A stretch of 64,000 bases of DNA from JAZKFT01 sp040386335. Lineage in GTDB: Bacteria; Bacteroidota; Bacteroidia; Chitinophagales; Chitinophagaceae. A program made the translations under genes and the position numbers. Under the pieces are notes generated by a model that saw only the letters and a list, made by a program, of their open reading frames with translations, did no database searches and was not told the DNA's origin. Positions within the stretch are counted from its first letter, which is position 1. Every line of letters starts with the position of its first letter. The stretch is from the NCBI GenBank assembly GCA_040386335.1, contig JAZKFT010000023.1:62001-126000 (forward strand). Reading direction: 5' to 3'. Below, piece after piece: positions 1-8,254 of this stretch.

Positions 1-646
1 ATTTATCATCCGTGTCTATAACACCGTCACCATCAGAATCAGCGGGACAGCCTTTTGCATCAACTTTAATTCCTTGTTTGGTGTCCGGGCATTTATCTTC
101 TACATCCATGATACCATCCCTGTCGCTATCGGCCGGGCATCCTGTTGCATCTGTCTTGATTCCTTTTGGTGTGCCCGCGCACTTGTCGTTGGCGTCCTCG
201 ACACCATCGCCGTCAGTATCCGGGCAACCCTTAAACATATCCAACCCTTTTTGATTGGGACATTTATCAGTTGCATCTTCTACACCATCTCCATCACTAT
301 CAGGGCAACCTTTGAATCGGGGTGAACCGGGCACATCCGGACAGGCATCATCGTAATCTGAGACGCCATCTTTATCCTTGTCCTGGCAACCATTCATTTC
401 GACAGAACCAGGCAAAGAAGGACATTTATCCAGGTAATCAGCTACACCATCCCTATCTGTATCCAGGGGGCATCCGAATTCATCTACAGCAACACCGGCT
501 GGTGTAGAAGGGCACTTATCCTTTTTATCTTTTACTCCATCTCCATCGTCATCATTTCTTTTAACGGTACTCTGAGAATAGGAAAAGGAAAATGCAGTGG
601 CTAAAAGTAGTGTAGGCAAAAGGCCTGCAATTTTCTTTATGTTCAT
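1..646 (-). CDS. Thrombospondin type 3 repeat protein, probably OmpA-family (N-terminal part; runs off the window)
   Basis: Reading the minus strand from the ATG at 646-644 gives an open frame of 215 codons to the window edge with no stop. It starts with a signal peptide (MNIKKIAGLLPTLLLATAFS) and continues into seven calcium-binding thrombospondin type 3 repeats of the form DxDxDGVxDxxDKCP, each ending in a Cys-Pro pair (one repeat has Cys-Ala). In Bacteroidota such repeats usually link an outer-membrane beta-barrel or a secreted N-terminus to a C-terminal OmpA peptidoglycan-binding domain. That part would lie beyond base 1, so the OmpA assignment is inference. The protein is probably in the outer membrane or periplasm. 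No neighbouring gene on the same strand is visible, so it is likely transcribed alone or as the first gene of a leftward unit. Confidence 0.85.
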   Translation of the reverse strand, partial: MNIKKIAGLLPTLLLATAFSFSYSQSTVKRNDDDGDGVKDKKDKCPSTPAGVAVDEFGCPLDTDRDGVADYLDKCPSLPGSVEMNGCQDKDKDGVSDYDDACPDVPGSPRFKGCPDSDGDGVEDATDKCPNQKGLDMFKGCPDTDGDGVEDANDKCAGTPKGIKTDATGCPADSDRDGIMDVEDKCPDTKQGIKVDAKGCPADSDGDGVIDTDDK

Positions 647-1142
647 GGTGTTTGTGTTTAAATTATTTAATATGCATGGAACTGGTATTAATACAGGCAA
701 AAGAAGAAGTCAGTGATTTCCTGGTTGTCTTCAATAACTGCCATCTTTAACATCCTGCCATGTTCCCTTTAAATCGCAAAGAGTATGCCGTTGGAGGTAT
801 ATTCAAAAAACCATGCGATGGTTTTCGTGATATTTCCGATGGAGAATTCCCTGTTTTTACAATGTATTCCAGGCAAATCCCACATAAAACCCAATTGATT
901 TCCAATAAAAAGGATCGCTGTAAGGAACTTGGTATTATTACATCTGACCACGGCTAAGCCAGGGTACTTTTTATTGAACCCACATTTTTTTTGTAGAAGA
1001 AATACCTCAATCTTACACATTTGGGGGAATACCAACTGTAGTGCGGTTGCGGGTAACATTCCTATCAAATGCGTGTTTGATTGTTTTCCTGAATGCTTAT
1101 TTTCGTCCTGGTCTGCAGCTTTCATGCGCTTAAAATTCATTT
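647..1142. other. Intergenic region between divergent genes
   Basis: About 500 bases between the leftward repeat protein and the rightward aldo/keto reductase. Short open frames occur on both strands, including a 123-codon minus-strand frame at 769-1140, but none has a recognisable domain or a convincing start. A perfect 8-bp hairpin with a 3-base loop (AAAACCAT-GCG-ATGGTTTT) lies at 807-825 and is flanked by A and T runs. It could be a small terminator on either strand. The promoters of both flanking genes must lie here, but I cannot place them with confidence. Confidence 0.4.
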
Positions 1143-2129
1143 ATGATCTATTCTCCTTCACCCACCCGCTATTCCGAAATGACTTATCGCCGATGCGGAA
1201 ACAGTGGCATCCAGTTACCTGCCATTTCGCTTGGTCTTTGGCAAAATTTCGGTGATACCGACGATGCACATGTCTATAAGCAAACACTCCATCTCGCTTT
1301 CGATAGCGGCATTACCCATTTCGATCTCGCTAACAATTACGGCCCGCCCCCCGGTAGTGCAGAGACAAATTTTGGTAAAATACTCAGGGATGAATTTGGT
1401 GGGTACCGCGACGAAATGATCATTTCATCCAAGGCCGGGTATTATATGTGGCCTGGCCCTTATGGCGAATGGGGCAGCAAAAAAAACATGATCGCAAGCC
1501 TTAACCAAAGCCTGAAAAGAACCGGGCTGGAATATTTTGATATCTTTTATCATCACCGGCCTGACCCCGATACCCCGCTGGAAGAGACTATGGCAACGCT
1601 GGATTTGATCGTTCGCCAGGGGAAAGCGTTATATGTAGGCATTTCCAACTACAGGCCTGCTGAAGCGGGCAAAGCTATTTCTATTTTGAAGCAGTTGGGT
1701 ACACCCTGCCTGATCCATCAACCAAAGTACTCCATGTTCGAACGTTGGGTGGAAGAGGACCTGCTGGATGTGCTGGAGGAAAACGGTGTAGGTTGTATTC
1801 CTTTTTCTCCCCTGGCGCAAGGCTTGCTAACCAATAAATACCTGAATGGGATACCCGATGGAAGCAGGGCTACAAGAAATGTTTTTTTAAAACCAGAGCA
1901 GATAACAGAGGAAAAGATTGCGACCATCAGGGCACTCAATGCAGTGGCCGAAAAACGTGGTCAGTCGTTGGCGCAGATGGCATTGGCCTGGCTGCAAAAA
2001 GATCCGCGAATTACATCGGTGCTGATAGGTGCCAGCCGGCCCGAACAGTTGGCAGATAGCCTTAAATGCCTGGACAACCTGCATTTTAGTGATGAAGAGC
2101 TGAAGGATATTGAGAAAATTATTGGTTAA
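1143..2129 (+). CDS. Aldo/keto reductase, YghZ / L-glyceraldehyde 3-phosphate reductase type
   Basis: A 328-residue NADPH-dependent cytoplasmic oxidoreductase of the AKR superfamily. The catalytic tetrad is visible: Asp61 and Tyr66 in FDLANNYGPPPGSAE, Lys97 in SSKAGY, and a His pair at 137-138 in YHHR. The FDLANNYGPPPGSAE signature and the GYYMWPGPYGEWGS stretch are typical of the YghZ (Gpr, AKR14) group, which reduces L-glyceraldehyde 3-phosphate and methylglyoxal and resembles potassium-channel beta subunits. The C-terminal nucleotide-binding segment (LIGASRPEQLADSL) is also present. The length is normal for the family. It has no signal peptide and stands alone ahead of the xylan locus, so a role in sugar metabolism or aldehyde detoxification is plausible but not shown by context. 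Confidence 0.9.
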   Translation: MIYSPSPTRYSEMTYRRCGNSGIQLPAISLGLWQNFGDTDDAHVYKQTLHLAFDSGITHFDLANNYGPPPGSAETNFGKILRDEFGGYRDEMIISSKAGYYMWPGPYGEWGSKKNMIASLNQSLKRTGLEYFDIFYHHRPDPDTPLEETMATLDLIVRQGKALYVGISNYRPAEAGKAISILKQLGTPCLIHQPKYSMFERWVEEDLLDVLEENGVGCIPFSPLAQGLLTNKYLNGIPDGSRATRNVFLKPEQITEEKIATIRALNAVAEKRGQSLAQMALAWLQKDPRITSVLIGASRPEQLADSLKCLDNLHFSDEELKDIEKIIG

Positions 2130-2365
2130 TTTTTATAACTCAAAAAACTTACAGCAAAAATGGATGCCATGGCAGGCAGCCGCACTCGCCTGTTTATTAT
2201 GGTGGTACTGTTATCCCATTTTAAGTAATGAAGCGCAGAAACGATATCATGCGTTTCACCATATCGTATATAATAGCGTTTTACCCTGGTTCATGCAATT
2301 GCTTATTACTGGTAAGTGGAGAGCAGTTAAAAAACAAACCTAACAACAATATTCGCGTCGTTTTC

Positions 2366-2379
2366 CGCAATCGGTTACA
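2366..2379. promoter_or_regulatory. LacI-type operator-like site (weaker copy)
   Basis: CGCAATCGGTTACA. It matches the reverse complement of the site at 2798-2813 (core TGCAATCGGTTGCA) at 12 of 14 positions and has the central CG typical of LacI-family operators, but its own dyad symmetry is only partial (4 of 7 pairs). It may be an auxiliary operator, or it may be chance. Confidence 0.3.
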
Positions 2380-2797
2380 TTCAAATAAATCTTTATTCTA
2401 TTCCTTGTCATTCGTTCAGGAACACTACTCTTTTCTTCCTGGAAAAGGATGAGCTCCGGTTGTTGCTGGTTTTATCCGAATGATAGTATCATGGTAAGTA
2501 GCAGATGTGTGTGTTTTTAACTGCGACAAAAGAGTCCGGGTTTTCTATGGCCTTTGAATCCTTTCGTAGCCTGGCTTCCAGATTAAGAGTAGTATTTTTT
2601 TATCTGAGAGTTTGCTTTTTTTATCCCGGTGCTCTAACGCGCCAATTGGTGTTTTGCAATTCGTTTCAAAAAACATTAGTTTGGCTTCGGCATTTTGAAA
2701 GCACACAGAATGCCTGGGTCAAATAAGAATTGAAAAGCGAAAACACCGGAGACCAGCAGGGAAATAAATTGAATTCCTGCTTTTTTTTTCACATTTC

Positions 2798-2813
2798 ATG
2801 CAACCGATTGCAT
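2798..2813. promoter_or_regulatory. LacI-family operator-like palindrome upstream of the xylan SusC operon
   Basis: ATGCAACCGATTGCAT is a 16-bp dyad with seven of eight base pairs symmetric and a CG at the centre, the form bound by LacI/GalR regulators. It lies about 390 bases before the SusC start at 3202. It differs from the two operator types found between the lacI genes at 21-22 kb, so it probably answers to a regulator encoded elsewhere. Confidence 0.45.
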
Positions 2814-3201
2814 TAAATGTGTATTTTCAATTCCTGGTTTGAAAAAACGAAGAATTAACCGACTGCCACGCTTATGAGAAGAACGACCCTTGCCCCGTGT
2901 TTTTCATCTGTACTACTGCCTAAGCGGTACAGGCCCGAAATACACGTTTACATCAATTTCAACAGCCGGAAGACGGAAGTGTAAAAGATATCAATTCAAA
3001 ATTGTGCTGAAAGGAAATACCCCAAATACTGAATAACACTGGCTTATAAAGGACGGATATGTCAAAGTAGAATCGTGGAAGCAGCGGCTGTACGGGCAAG
3101 TGAAATAATGGGTTTAAAGCCAGCGGTTTGCTAAGACACGTACACAGCTATTAGGTTCATATAGTTTTTAATCATTCTTAAACAAAACCAAAACAAGCCT
3201 T

Positions 3202-6200
3202 ATGAAAAAGTGGGCAAAACGATCAGCAGCCATACATGCCATTTGCCGGGCATGTACAAAAATGCTACCCTTTTCCATGGTATTTCTTTTCCTGTTTGGA
3301 CTGCTTGCCCCTGCGCAGGCTCAAAACAATGTGAATGTAAAAGGAAAAGTGACCAATGAAAAAAATCAACCTGTTGATGGGGCTTCAGTGACGGTAAAAG
3401 GAACAACGCGGGGCACCGTTACAGCTACAGACGGATCCTTTTATATTGACGTTGCGGTAAACGCCATCCTGGTAATTAGCGGTACAGACATTAGCACTAC
3501 GGAAGTAAAAATAACCCGGGCAGGTGCACAGCAGTTCCAGGTACAATCCAAAACCTCCAGTCTCGAGGACGTAGTGGTTGTGGGTTACGGTACGCAACGT
3601 AAAAGAGATGTTACCGGATCCGTGGTATCGGTGGGAGAAAAAGCATTACGCGAAGTTCCGGTTGCCAATTTACAACAGGCATTACAGGGAAGGGCTGCCG
3701 GTTTGGAAGTACAGAGAGTGGGTACCCGGCCGGGTGCAGGTGCGGTTATTCGTATACGTGGAGAAAGAACTATCAATGGCTCCAATGATCCATTGATCAT
3801 TTTGGACGGTATTCCTTTTGAAGGCGGTAACCTGAATGACATCAACCCTGATGAAGTGGCTTCGGTGGATATTTTGAAAGATGCCTCTGCCACTGCTGTT
3901 TACGGCTCCCGTGGTTCCAATGGAGTAATATTGATCACTACCAAAAAGGGTAAGCCGGGAGAAGCAAGACTGGCTTATAATGGCTATATAGGCAGTGTTT
4001 CGGTTAGAAGTAAGTATAATGTATTTAATGCACAGGAATATATCGCGATGAGAGATTTGGGCAATAATGCATCGGCACCGTATCAACCTGAGGAATTAGC
4101 TGGCAGAGCAAAGGGGGTGTCAACCGACTGGCAGGACCTGATGTATAAAAACGGGTATGTAACAGACCAGAACCTTTCTGTTTCTGGTGGCTCAGCCGGT
4201 GGAAGTACCTTTTCTTTAGGTGGCGGCTACTATAAAGAAACAACTGTGTTGCCAGGTCAGGATTTTGAGCGTTATTCCCTTCGTGGTACGATCGATACCA
4301 AAGTGGGCAAAAAATTCAAACTGGGTTTGAATACCATCACCAGCCTCAGTTTTACCAACGGCTCGCAGTTCAATAATCCCATGTTTCCCATCATCACTTT
4401 AAGCCCGCTCATGGCGGCATATGATTCTTCGGGCAAACCGGTATTGTCGCCTACTGGTAATACTACTGACCGCGTAACGCAATACAATCCTGTTTTTCTC
4501 AAGGAGAATAATGGTCAATGGGTAGACAGGGTTCGTCGTCTGCGCACCTTTAATAGTTTATATGCTGAGTACCAGATTCTACCGGGATTGAAATACCGTT
4601 TTAATGCCGGTTTGGATTACCGCCTGCAGGAAAATGATCAGTTCCGGAGTTCTGACAAAGCTTTGGCTCCCAGTTATTTCAGGCCAAAACAAGGCAATAC
4701 AGCCAGTGTAAATAATGCAGAAGGGTACGGATATACGCTTGAAAATATACTCACTTACGATAAAACGATCGGCAAACATAAATTCACTGTAACGGGTCTG
4801 TACAGTTTCCAGGAAGATCATGCCCACAATACTTCCGTAAGTAAGGATTCGATAGATGAGGATTTTATTCAATTTTATAACCTCGGCCAGGCAAATGCAT
4901 CCAATGCTGTTAAACCGGTTGTTAGTGGTTCAGAATCTTCATTTGCACTGGAATCCTACATGCTAAGAGTTAATTACAGTTTTAATGACAAGTATTTACT
5001 GACATTGACCGAGCGTATAGATGGTTCATCACGCCTCGCCCCGGGAAATAAATACCATGATTATCCTGCGGCTTCGTTGGGCTGGATCATCTCGAATGAA
5101 AACTTCATGAAGCGGTATAAATTTATTGAGAGCCTGAAATTAAGGGCTGGTATAGGGCAGACCTCCAACCAGTCTGTTAGCCCTTACACCTCTCTTGGCC
5201 TGGTATCGCCATACAATTATAATGGCTACTCGTCTCCGGCAGTTCCCGGGGGTACTATTCGTTATAACTATGGACCGTCTACTATTGTTACGGGTTATAA
5301 TTTAGTAACATTACCTAATCCAAATTTAGATTGGGAATATACCAAAACCATCAATATAGGTTTGGATTTTAGTTTGCTGCAAAGCCGCATCACCGGTTCG
5401 CTGGAATGGTATCAATCGACTACCAATAAAATCCTATACGGTATTGTTTTGCCGGTTACTTCGGGCGTTAACGGTAGCTACACGACCAATATCGGGGAAA
5501 TGGAAAACAAGGGTCTTGAATTTACATTGAGTACTGTTAATATCAGGCGTAATAACGGCTTCTCCTGGTCTACCGATCTGAACCTTTTTGGTAACCGGAA
5601 TAAGCTGCTGAAATTAACCGACGGGTTTAAAAATAATATAGCCAGCCAGTTATTTATTGGTGTGCCAATAAGCGCTATTTACGATTACAACAAACTGGGT
5701 GTTTGGCAGTTAAGCGAAGCTGCAGAAGCAACAAAATTTGGCAATCAGCCTGGCGATATTAAACTGGAAGATGTAAATGGTGATGGTAAGATTGACCCCA
5801 ATAATGACCGTAAAGTTATCGGTAGCGGGCAGGCAAAAATCCAGGGAGGTTTAACCAACCGCTTTACGTATAAAAATTTCGATTTTTCATTTGTAATGTA
5901 TGCCCGTTTTGGAGGATTGCTTGTAAGCCAGGTACACCAACCCTTTGCAGCTTACACCAACCTCACTGACGGAGTAAGAAATGCCATTAAAACCGATTAC
6001 TGGACACCTACCAACCCTACCAATGATTTTCCAATAGCCAATTTCACTTCCCGTGCAAGGCCAATAACTACAGACTGGACAACGCTGGGCTATTATGATG
6101 CCAGCTTTATTAAAGTACGTACCATTAATCTTGGTTATGCGTTACCATCATCTTTTGTAAGCAAATTGAAAATTCAGTCTTTCAGGGCATATGTGGCAGT

Positions 6201-6384
6201 GCAGAATCCATTTGTATTATATGCTCCCTATATGCGGGAGGCAGGAGGTGTAGATCCTGAGGCAACGGGTACGGGTAACCAGGGTGTTCAAAACCCCGGG
6301 AATTTGTCTGGCAGGGCACTAACGGTTGGTCTTAATACACCTCCGACCATTACTGTTAACGTAGGTTTTAATGTAACATTCTAA
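3202..6384 (+). CDS. SusC-like TonB-dependent outer-membrane transporter (xylan locus)
   Basis: A 1060-residue SusC/RagA-family importer that would carry oligosaccharides across the outer membrane using TonB energy. An extended signal peptide ends near AQAQNN (about residue 41). It is followed by a carboxypeptidase-regulatory-like domain (about 45-125, VNVKGKVTNEKNQPVDGASV), the VVVVGYGTQRKRDVTGSV plug entry, and the plug domain with LIILDGIPF and ILKDASATAVYGSRGSNGVI. The 22-strand barrel ends in an aromatic C-terminus (VGFNVTF). The SusD partner follows after 16 bases, then a GH10 xylanase, so the likely cargo is xylo-oligosaccharide or arabinoxylo-oligosaccharide. The start is the ATG directly before the basic and hydrophobic segment. 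Substrate identity is inferred from neighbours only. Confidence 0.95.
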   Translation: MKKWAKRSAAIHAICRACTKMLPFSMVFLFLFGLLAPAQAQNNVNVKGKVTNEKNQPVDGASVTVKGTTRGTVTATDGSFYIDVAVNAILVISGTDISTTEVKITRAGAQQFQVQSKTSSLEDVVVVGYGTQRKRDVTGSVVSVGEKALREVPVANLQQALQGRAAGLEVQRVGTRPGAGAVIRIRGERTINGSNDPLIILDGIPFEGGNLNDINPDEVASVDILKDASATAVYGSRGSNGVILITTKKGKPGEARLAYNGYIGSVSVRSKYNVFNAQEYIAMRDLGNNASAPYQPEELAGRAKGVSTDWQDLMYKNGYVTDQNLSVSGGSAGGSTFSLGGGYYKETTVLPGQDFERYSLRGTIDTKVGKKFKLGLNTITSLSFTNGSQFNNPMFPIITLSPLMAAYDSSGKPVLSPTGNTTDRVTQYNPVFLKENNGQWVDRVRRLRTFNSLYAEYQILPGLKYRFNAGLDYRLQENDQFRSSDKALAPSYFRPKQGNTASVNNAEGYGYTLENILTYDKTIGKHKFTVTGLYSFQEDHAHNTSVSKDSIDEDFIQFYNLGQANASNAVKPVVSGSESSFALESYMLRVNYSFNDKYLLTLTERIDGSSRLAPGNKYHDYPAASLGWIISNENFMKRYKFIESLKLRAGIGQTSNQSVSPYTSLGLVSPYNYNGYSSPAVPGGTIRYNYGPSTIVTGYNLVTLPNPNLDWEYTKTINIGLDFSLLQSRITGSLEWYQSTTNKILYGIVLPVTSGVNGSYTTNIGEMENKGLEFTLSTVNIRRNNGFSWSTDLNLFGNRNKLLKLTDGFKNNIASQLFIGVPISAIYDYNKLGVWQLSEAAEATKFGNQPGDIKLEDVNGDGKIDPNNDRKVIGSGQAKIQGGLTNRFTYKNFDFSFVMYARFGGLLVSQVHQPFAAYTNLTDGVRNAIKTDYWTPTNPTNDFPIANFTSRARPITTDWTTLGYYDASFIKVRTINLGYALPSSFVSKLKIQSFRAYVAVQNPFVLYAPYMREAGGVDPEATGTGNQGVQNPGNLSGRALTVGLNTPPTITVNVGFNVTF

Positions 6385-6400
6385 TAAAAAAAATATTTGT

Positions 6401-8215
6401 ATGAAAAAATTATTTTCCAAAACAACAGTTGCTATTATAGCTTGTAGCCTGCTGCTTCTTGCCAGCGGTTGTAAAAAAAGGCTGGACGAAAAACCCTACA
6501 CGGTGTTCACAACCGAGTACCTTAAAACACCGGCGGGATTGCAAAGCTCCGTAGTGGCTTTGTATTCGGGCATGCGCTACATATATGGCCCAAATGGTGG
6601 CCTTAACACTACTAACTCCGGTACTGATGAATGGTCCCTGGGCGACCAGGGAGCAAGCAGCGGGCTGGATTGCGGGGCCTATAATCTCAATCCCAGTAAT
6701 GGCGATATTTTAACGCCATGGAACAGGAGTTTTAATAATATTAACCTGGCAAATGGTATACTTGGATTTGCTGATGAGGTATCAATGGATGCAACAACTA
6801 AAGCAAAAGTGATTGCTGAAGCCCATTTTTTCAGGGCGCTCTATTATTTCGGTTTGGTACAGCAGTTTGGCGCTGTTCCGTTAGACCTGGGAAGTGGGGA
6901 TATGGCCTTTAATCAACAGCCTTTCCAGGGCTTTAACAGGCTCGTTCCTGATCTGTTAAAGAAAAATTACCAGTTAATTATTGATGACTTTACCTATGCT
7001 GCTCAAAACCTGCCCACTAAAAGGCCTGTAAACGGAGGCTTCTATATTTATAAAGCTGCAGCCTATCATTTTTTAGCCAAAGCGTACTTGTTTAGAGGAT
7101 ATAGTTCCGTTAAGCAGGCAAGCGATTTTAAAAGTTCATGGGATGCTTCCAAATATGTTATCGACAACCAGGCTGCATTGGGCAATTCGCTGCTTGCGGA
7201 CTATGGCGATGTTCATAAAGAAGGAAATGACTACAACGCGGAAATTCTATATTCCGTAGAAAGAATACAAGCCAATCCTTTTGACAATGAGGTAAATGAT
7301 GTGGCCAATGAATTTTCCGGAAAGGCGAATATGTCTTGTAACTGGTTTAACGCCAACTATCAAAACAACGTGGCGATTAACGGTGCTTTCCCCTGCGATA
7401 GGGTGTTACAGTATATGCGTCCATTGCGCCAGCTATGCCCTAACCCATGGTTGTACGATTCCGCTTTTGCAGATAAGGTAAATGACAGCAGGTATGATAA
7501 TTCATTCAGAACCGTATGGCTGGCCACCAACAATAATGCTGCAGCTTCAGGAGTTAGCACAGGTGATACCGCTTTCTTTTTAGCGCCTAGTAAAGTGTAT
7601 GGCGATTCCTTAAGGGCATTGGGAACAAAAAAATATGTGATCCTTGATCCTACACAGTTTTATTTGGTATCCCGCCCAACCTACCAGTTGTATCCTTCGT
7701 TAAAAAAGAATGATGATAACAAAAGAGCTGGTATCAATGATGCTTCAGGAAGGCCGTATGTAGTGGCTAAACTATCTGAAGTGTATTTGGAAGCCGCAGA
7801 AGCCGCTATCCTGGATGGGCGCCCTGCAGATGCCTTGCCATTGGTAATTGAACTTCGCAGACGAGCCGCGTACCGGGCTACATTAGGTGCAGGTGCATTG
7901 GCACAAAGACAAAATGTGATGAGCAATAAAAATACAGGAACTCCTAATCAGCCCGTCCTAACCGCATTTAGTGCGGCCGACATGACAGTCGACTTTATTA
8001 TGACAGAAAGGTCACGTGAATTATGCGGCGAAAGTTTACGCTGGGCCGATCTCGCATGCCGCAATTTATTGGTTGAGTATGTAAAAAACAGGAATCGTAA
8101 TTTGGTGGCAGCACCTAAGATCAAGGCAACCCATGTGCTGAGGCCGATACCGCAAAGCCAGCTGGATGCAAGCATCATTTCTAACCCGGCTTCCTATCAG
8201 AATCCAGGGTATTAA
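6401..8215 (+). CDS. SusD/RagB-family surface glycan-binding lipoprotein (xylan locus)
   Basis: A 604-residue lipoprotein that forms the lid of the SusC transporter and binds oligosaccharide. The signal peptide ends in LASGC, with the lipidated cysteine at residue 24. The helical TPR-like SusD fold is recognisable from the segment around AEAHFFRALYYFGLVQQFGAVPL, the KLSEVYLEAAEAAI motif, the RRRAAYRAT region and the typical C-terminus with PIPQSQLDAS and SYQNPGY. It lies 16 bases after its SusC partner and 39 before the GH10 gene, so the three are almost certainly cotranscribed. Confidence 0.95.
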   Translation: MKKLFSKTTVAIIACSLLLLASGCKKRLDEKPYTVFTTEYLKTPAGLQSSVVALYSGMRYIYGPNGGLNTTNSGTDEWSLGDQGASSGLDCGAYNLNPSNGDILTPWNRSFNNINLANGILGFADEVSMDATTKAKVIAEAHFFRALYYFGLVQQFGAVPLDLGSGDMAFNQQPFQGFNRLVPDLLKKNYQLIIDDFTYAAQNLPTKRPVNGGFYIYKAAAYHFLAKAYLFRGYSSVKQASDFKSSWDASKYVIDNQAALGNSLLADYGDVHKEGNDYNAEILYSVERIQANPFDNEVNDVANEFSGKANMSCNWFNANYQNNVAINGAFPCDRVLQYMRPLRQLCPNPWLYDSAFADKVNDSRYDNSFRTVWLATNNNAAASGVSTGDTAFFLAPSKVYGDSLRALGTKKYVILDPTQFYLVSRPTYQLYPSLKKNDDNKRAGINDASGRPYVVAKLSEVYLEAAEAAILDGRPADALPLVIELRRRAAYRATLGAGALAQRQNVMSNKNTGTPNQPVLTAFSAADMTVDFIMTERSRELCGESLRWADLACRNLLVEYVKNRNRNLVAAPKIKATHVLRPIPQSQLDASIISNPASYQNPGY

Positions 8216-8254
8216 AAAATCTAATTCGGAATTGTAATTTTTAAAACAAGTACA

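Larger units (their letters stand above)
2130..3201. other. Long non-coding leader before the first SusC gene
   Basis: More than 1 kb with no credible gene. Stop codons are frequent, and the longest frames (about 70-77 codons) have no recognisable features. It contains two related LacI-type operator-like sequences at 2366-2379 and 2798-2813, listed separately. The rest is AT-rich with T runs (for example 2781-2789). A long untranslated leader or multi-site regulatory region for the downstream xylan operon is the simplest reading. I could not identify a promoter with the Bacteroidota TAnnTTTG box. Confidence 0.5.

Noticed and set aside
1..646. Repetitive pattern at the window start suggestive of a CRISPR or tandem DNA repeat
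   Set aside because: The periodicity is that of degenerate thrombospondin type 3 protein repeats on the minus strand, with no conserved direct DNA repeats or spacers.
769..1140. 123-codon minus-strand open frame between the first two genes
   Set aside because: No domain, no convincing start context, low-complexity composition typical of chance frames, and it includes a hairpin. Not reported as a gene.
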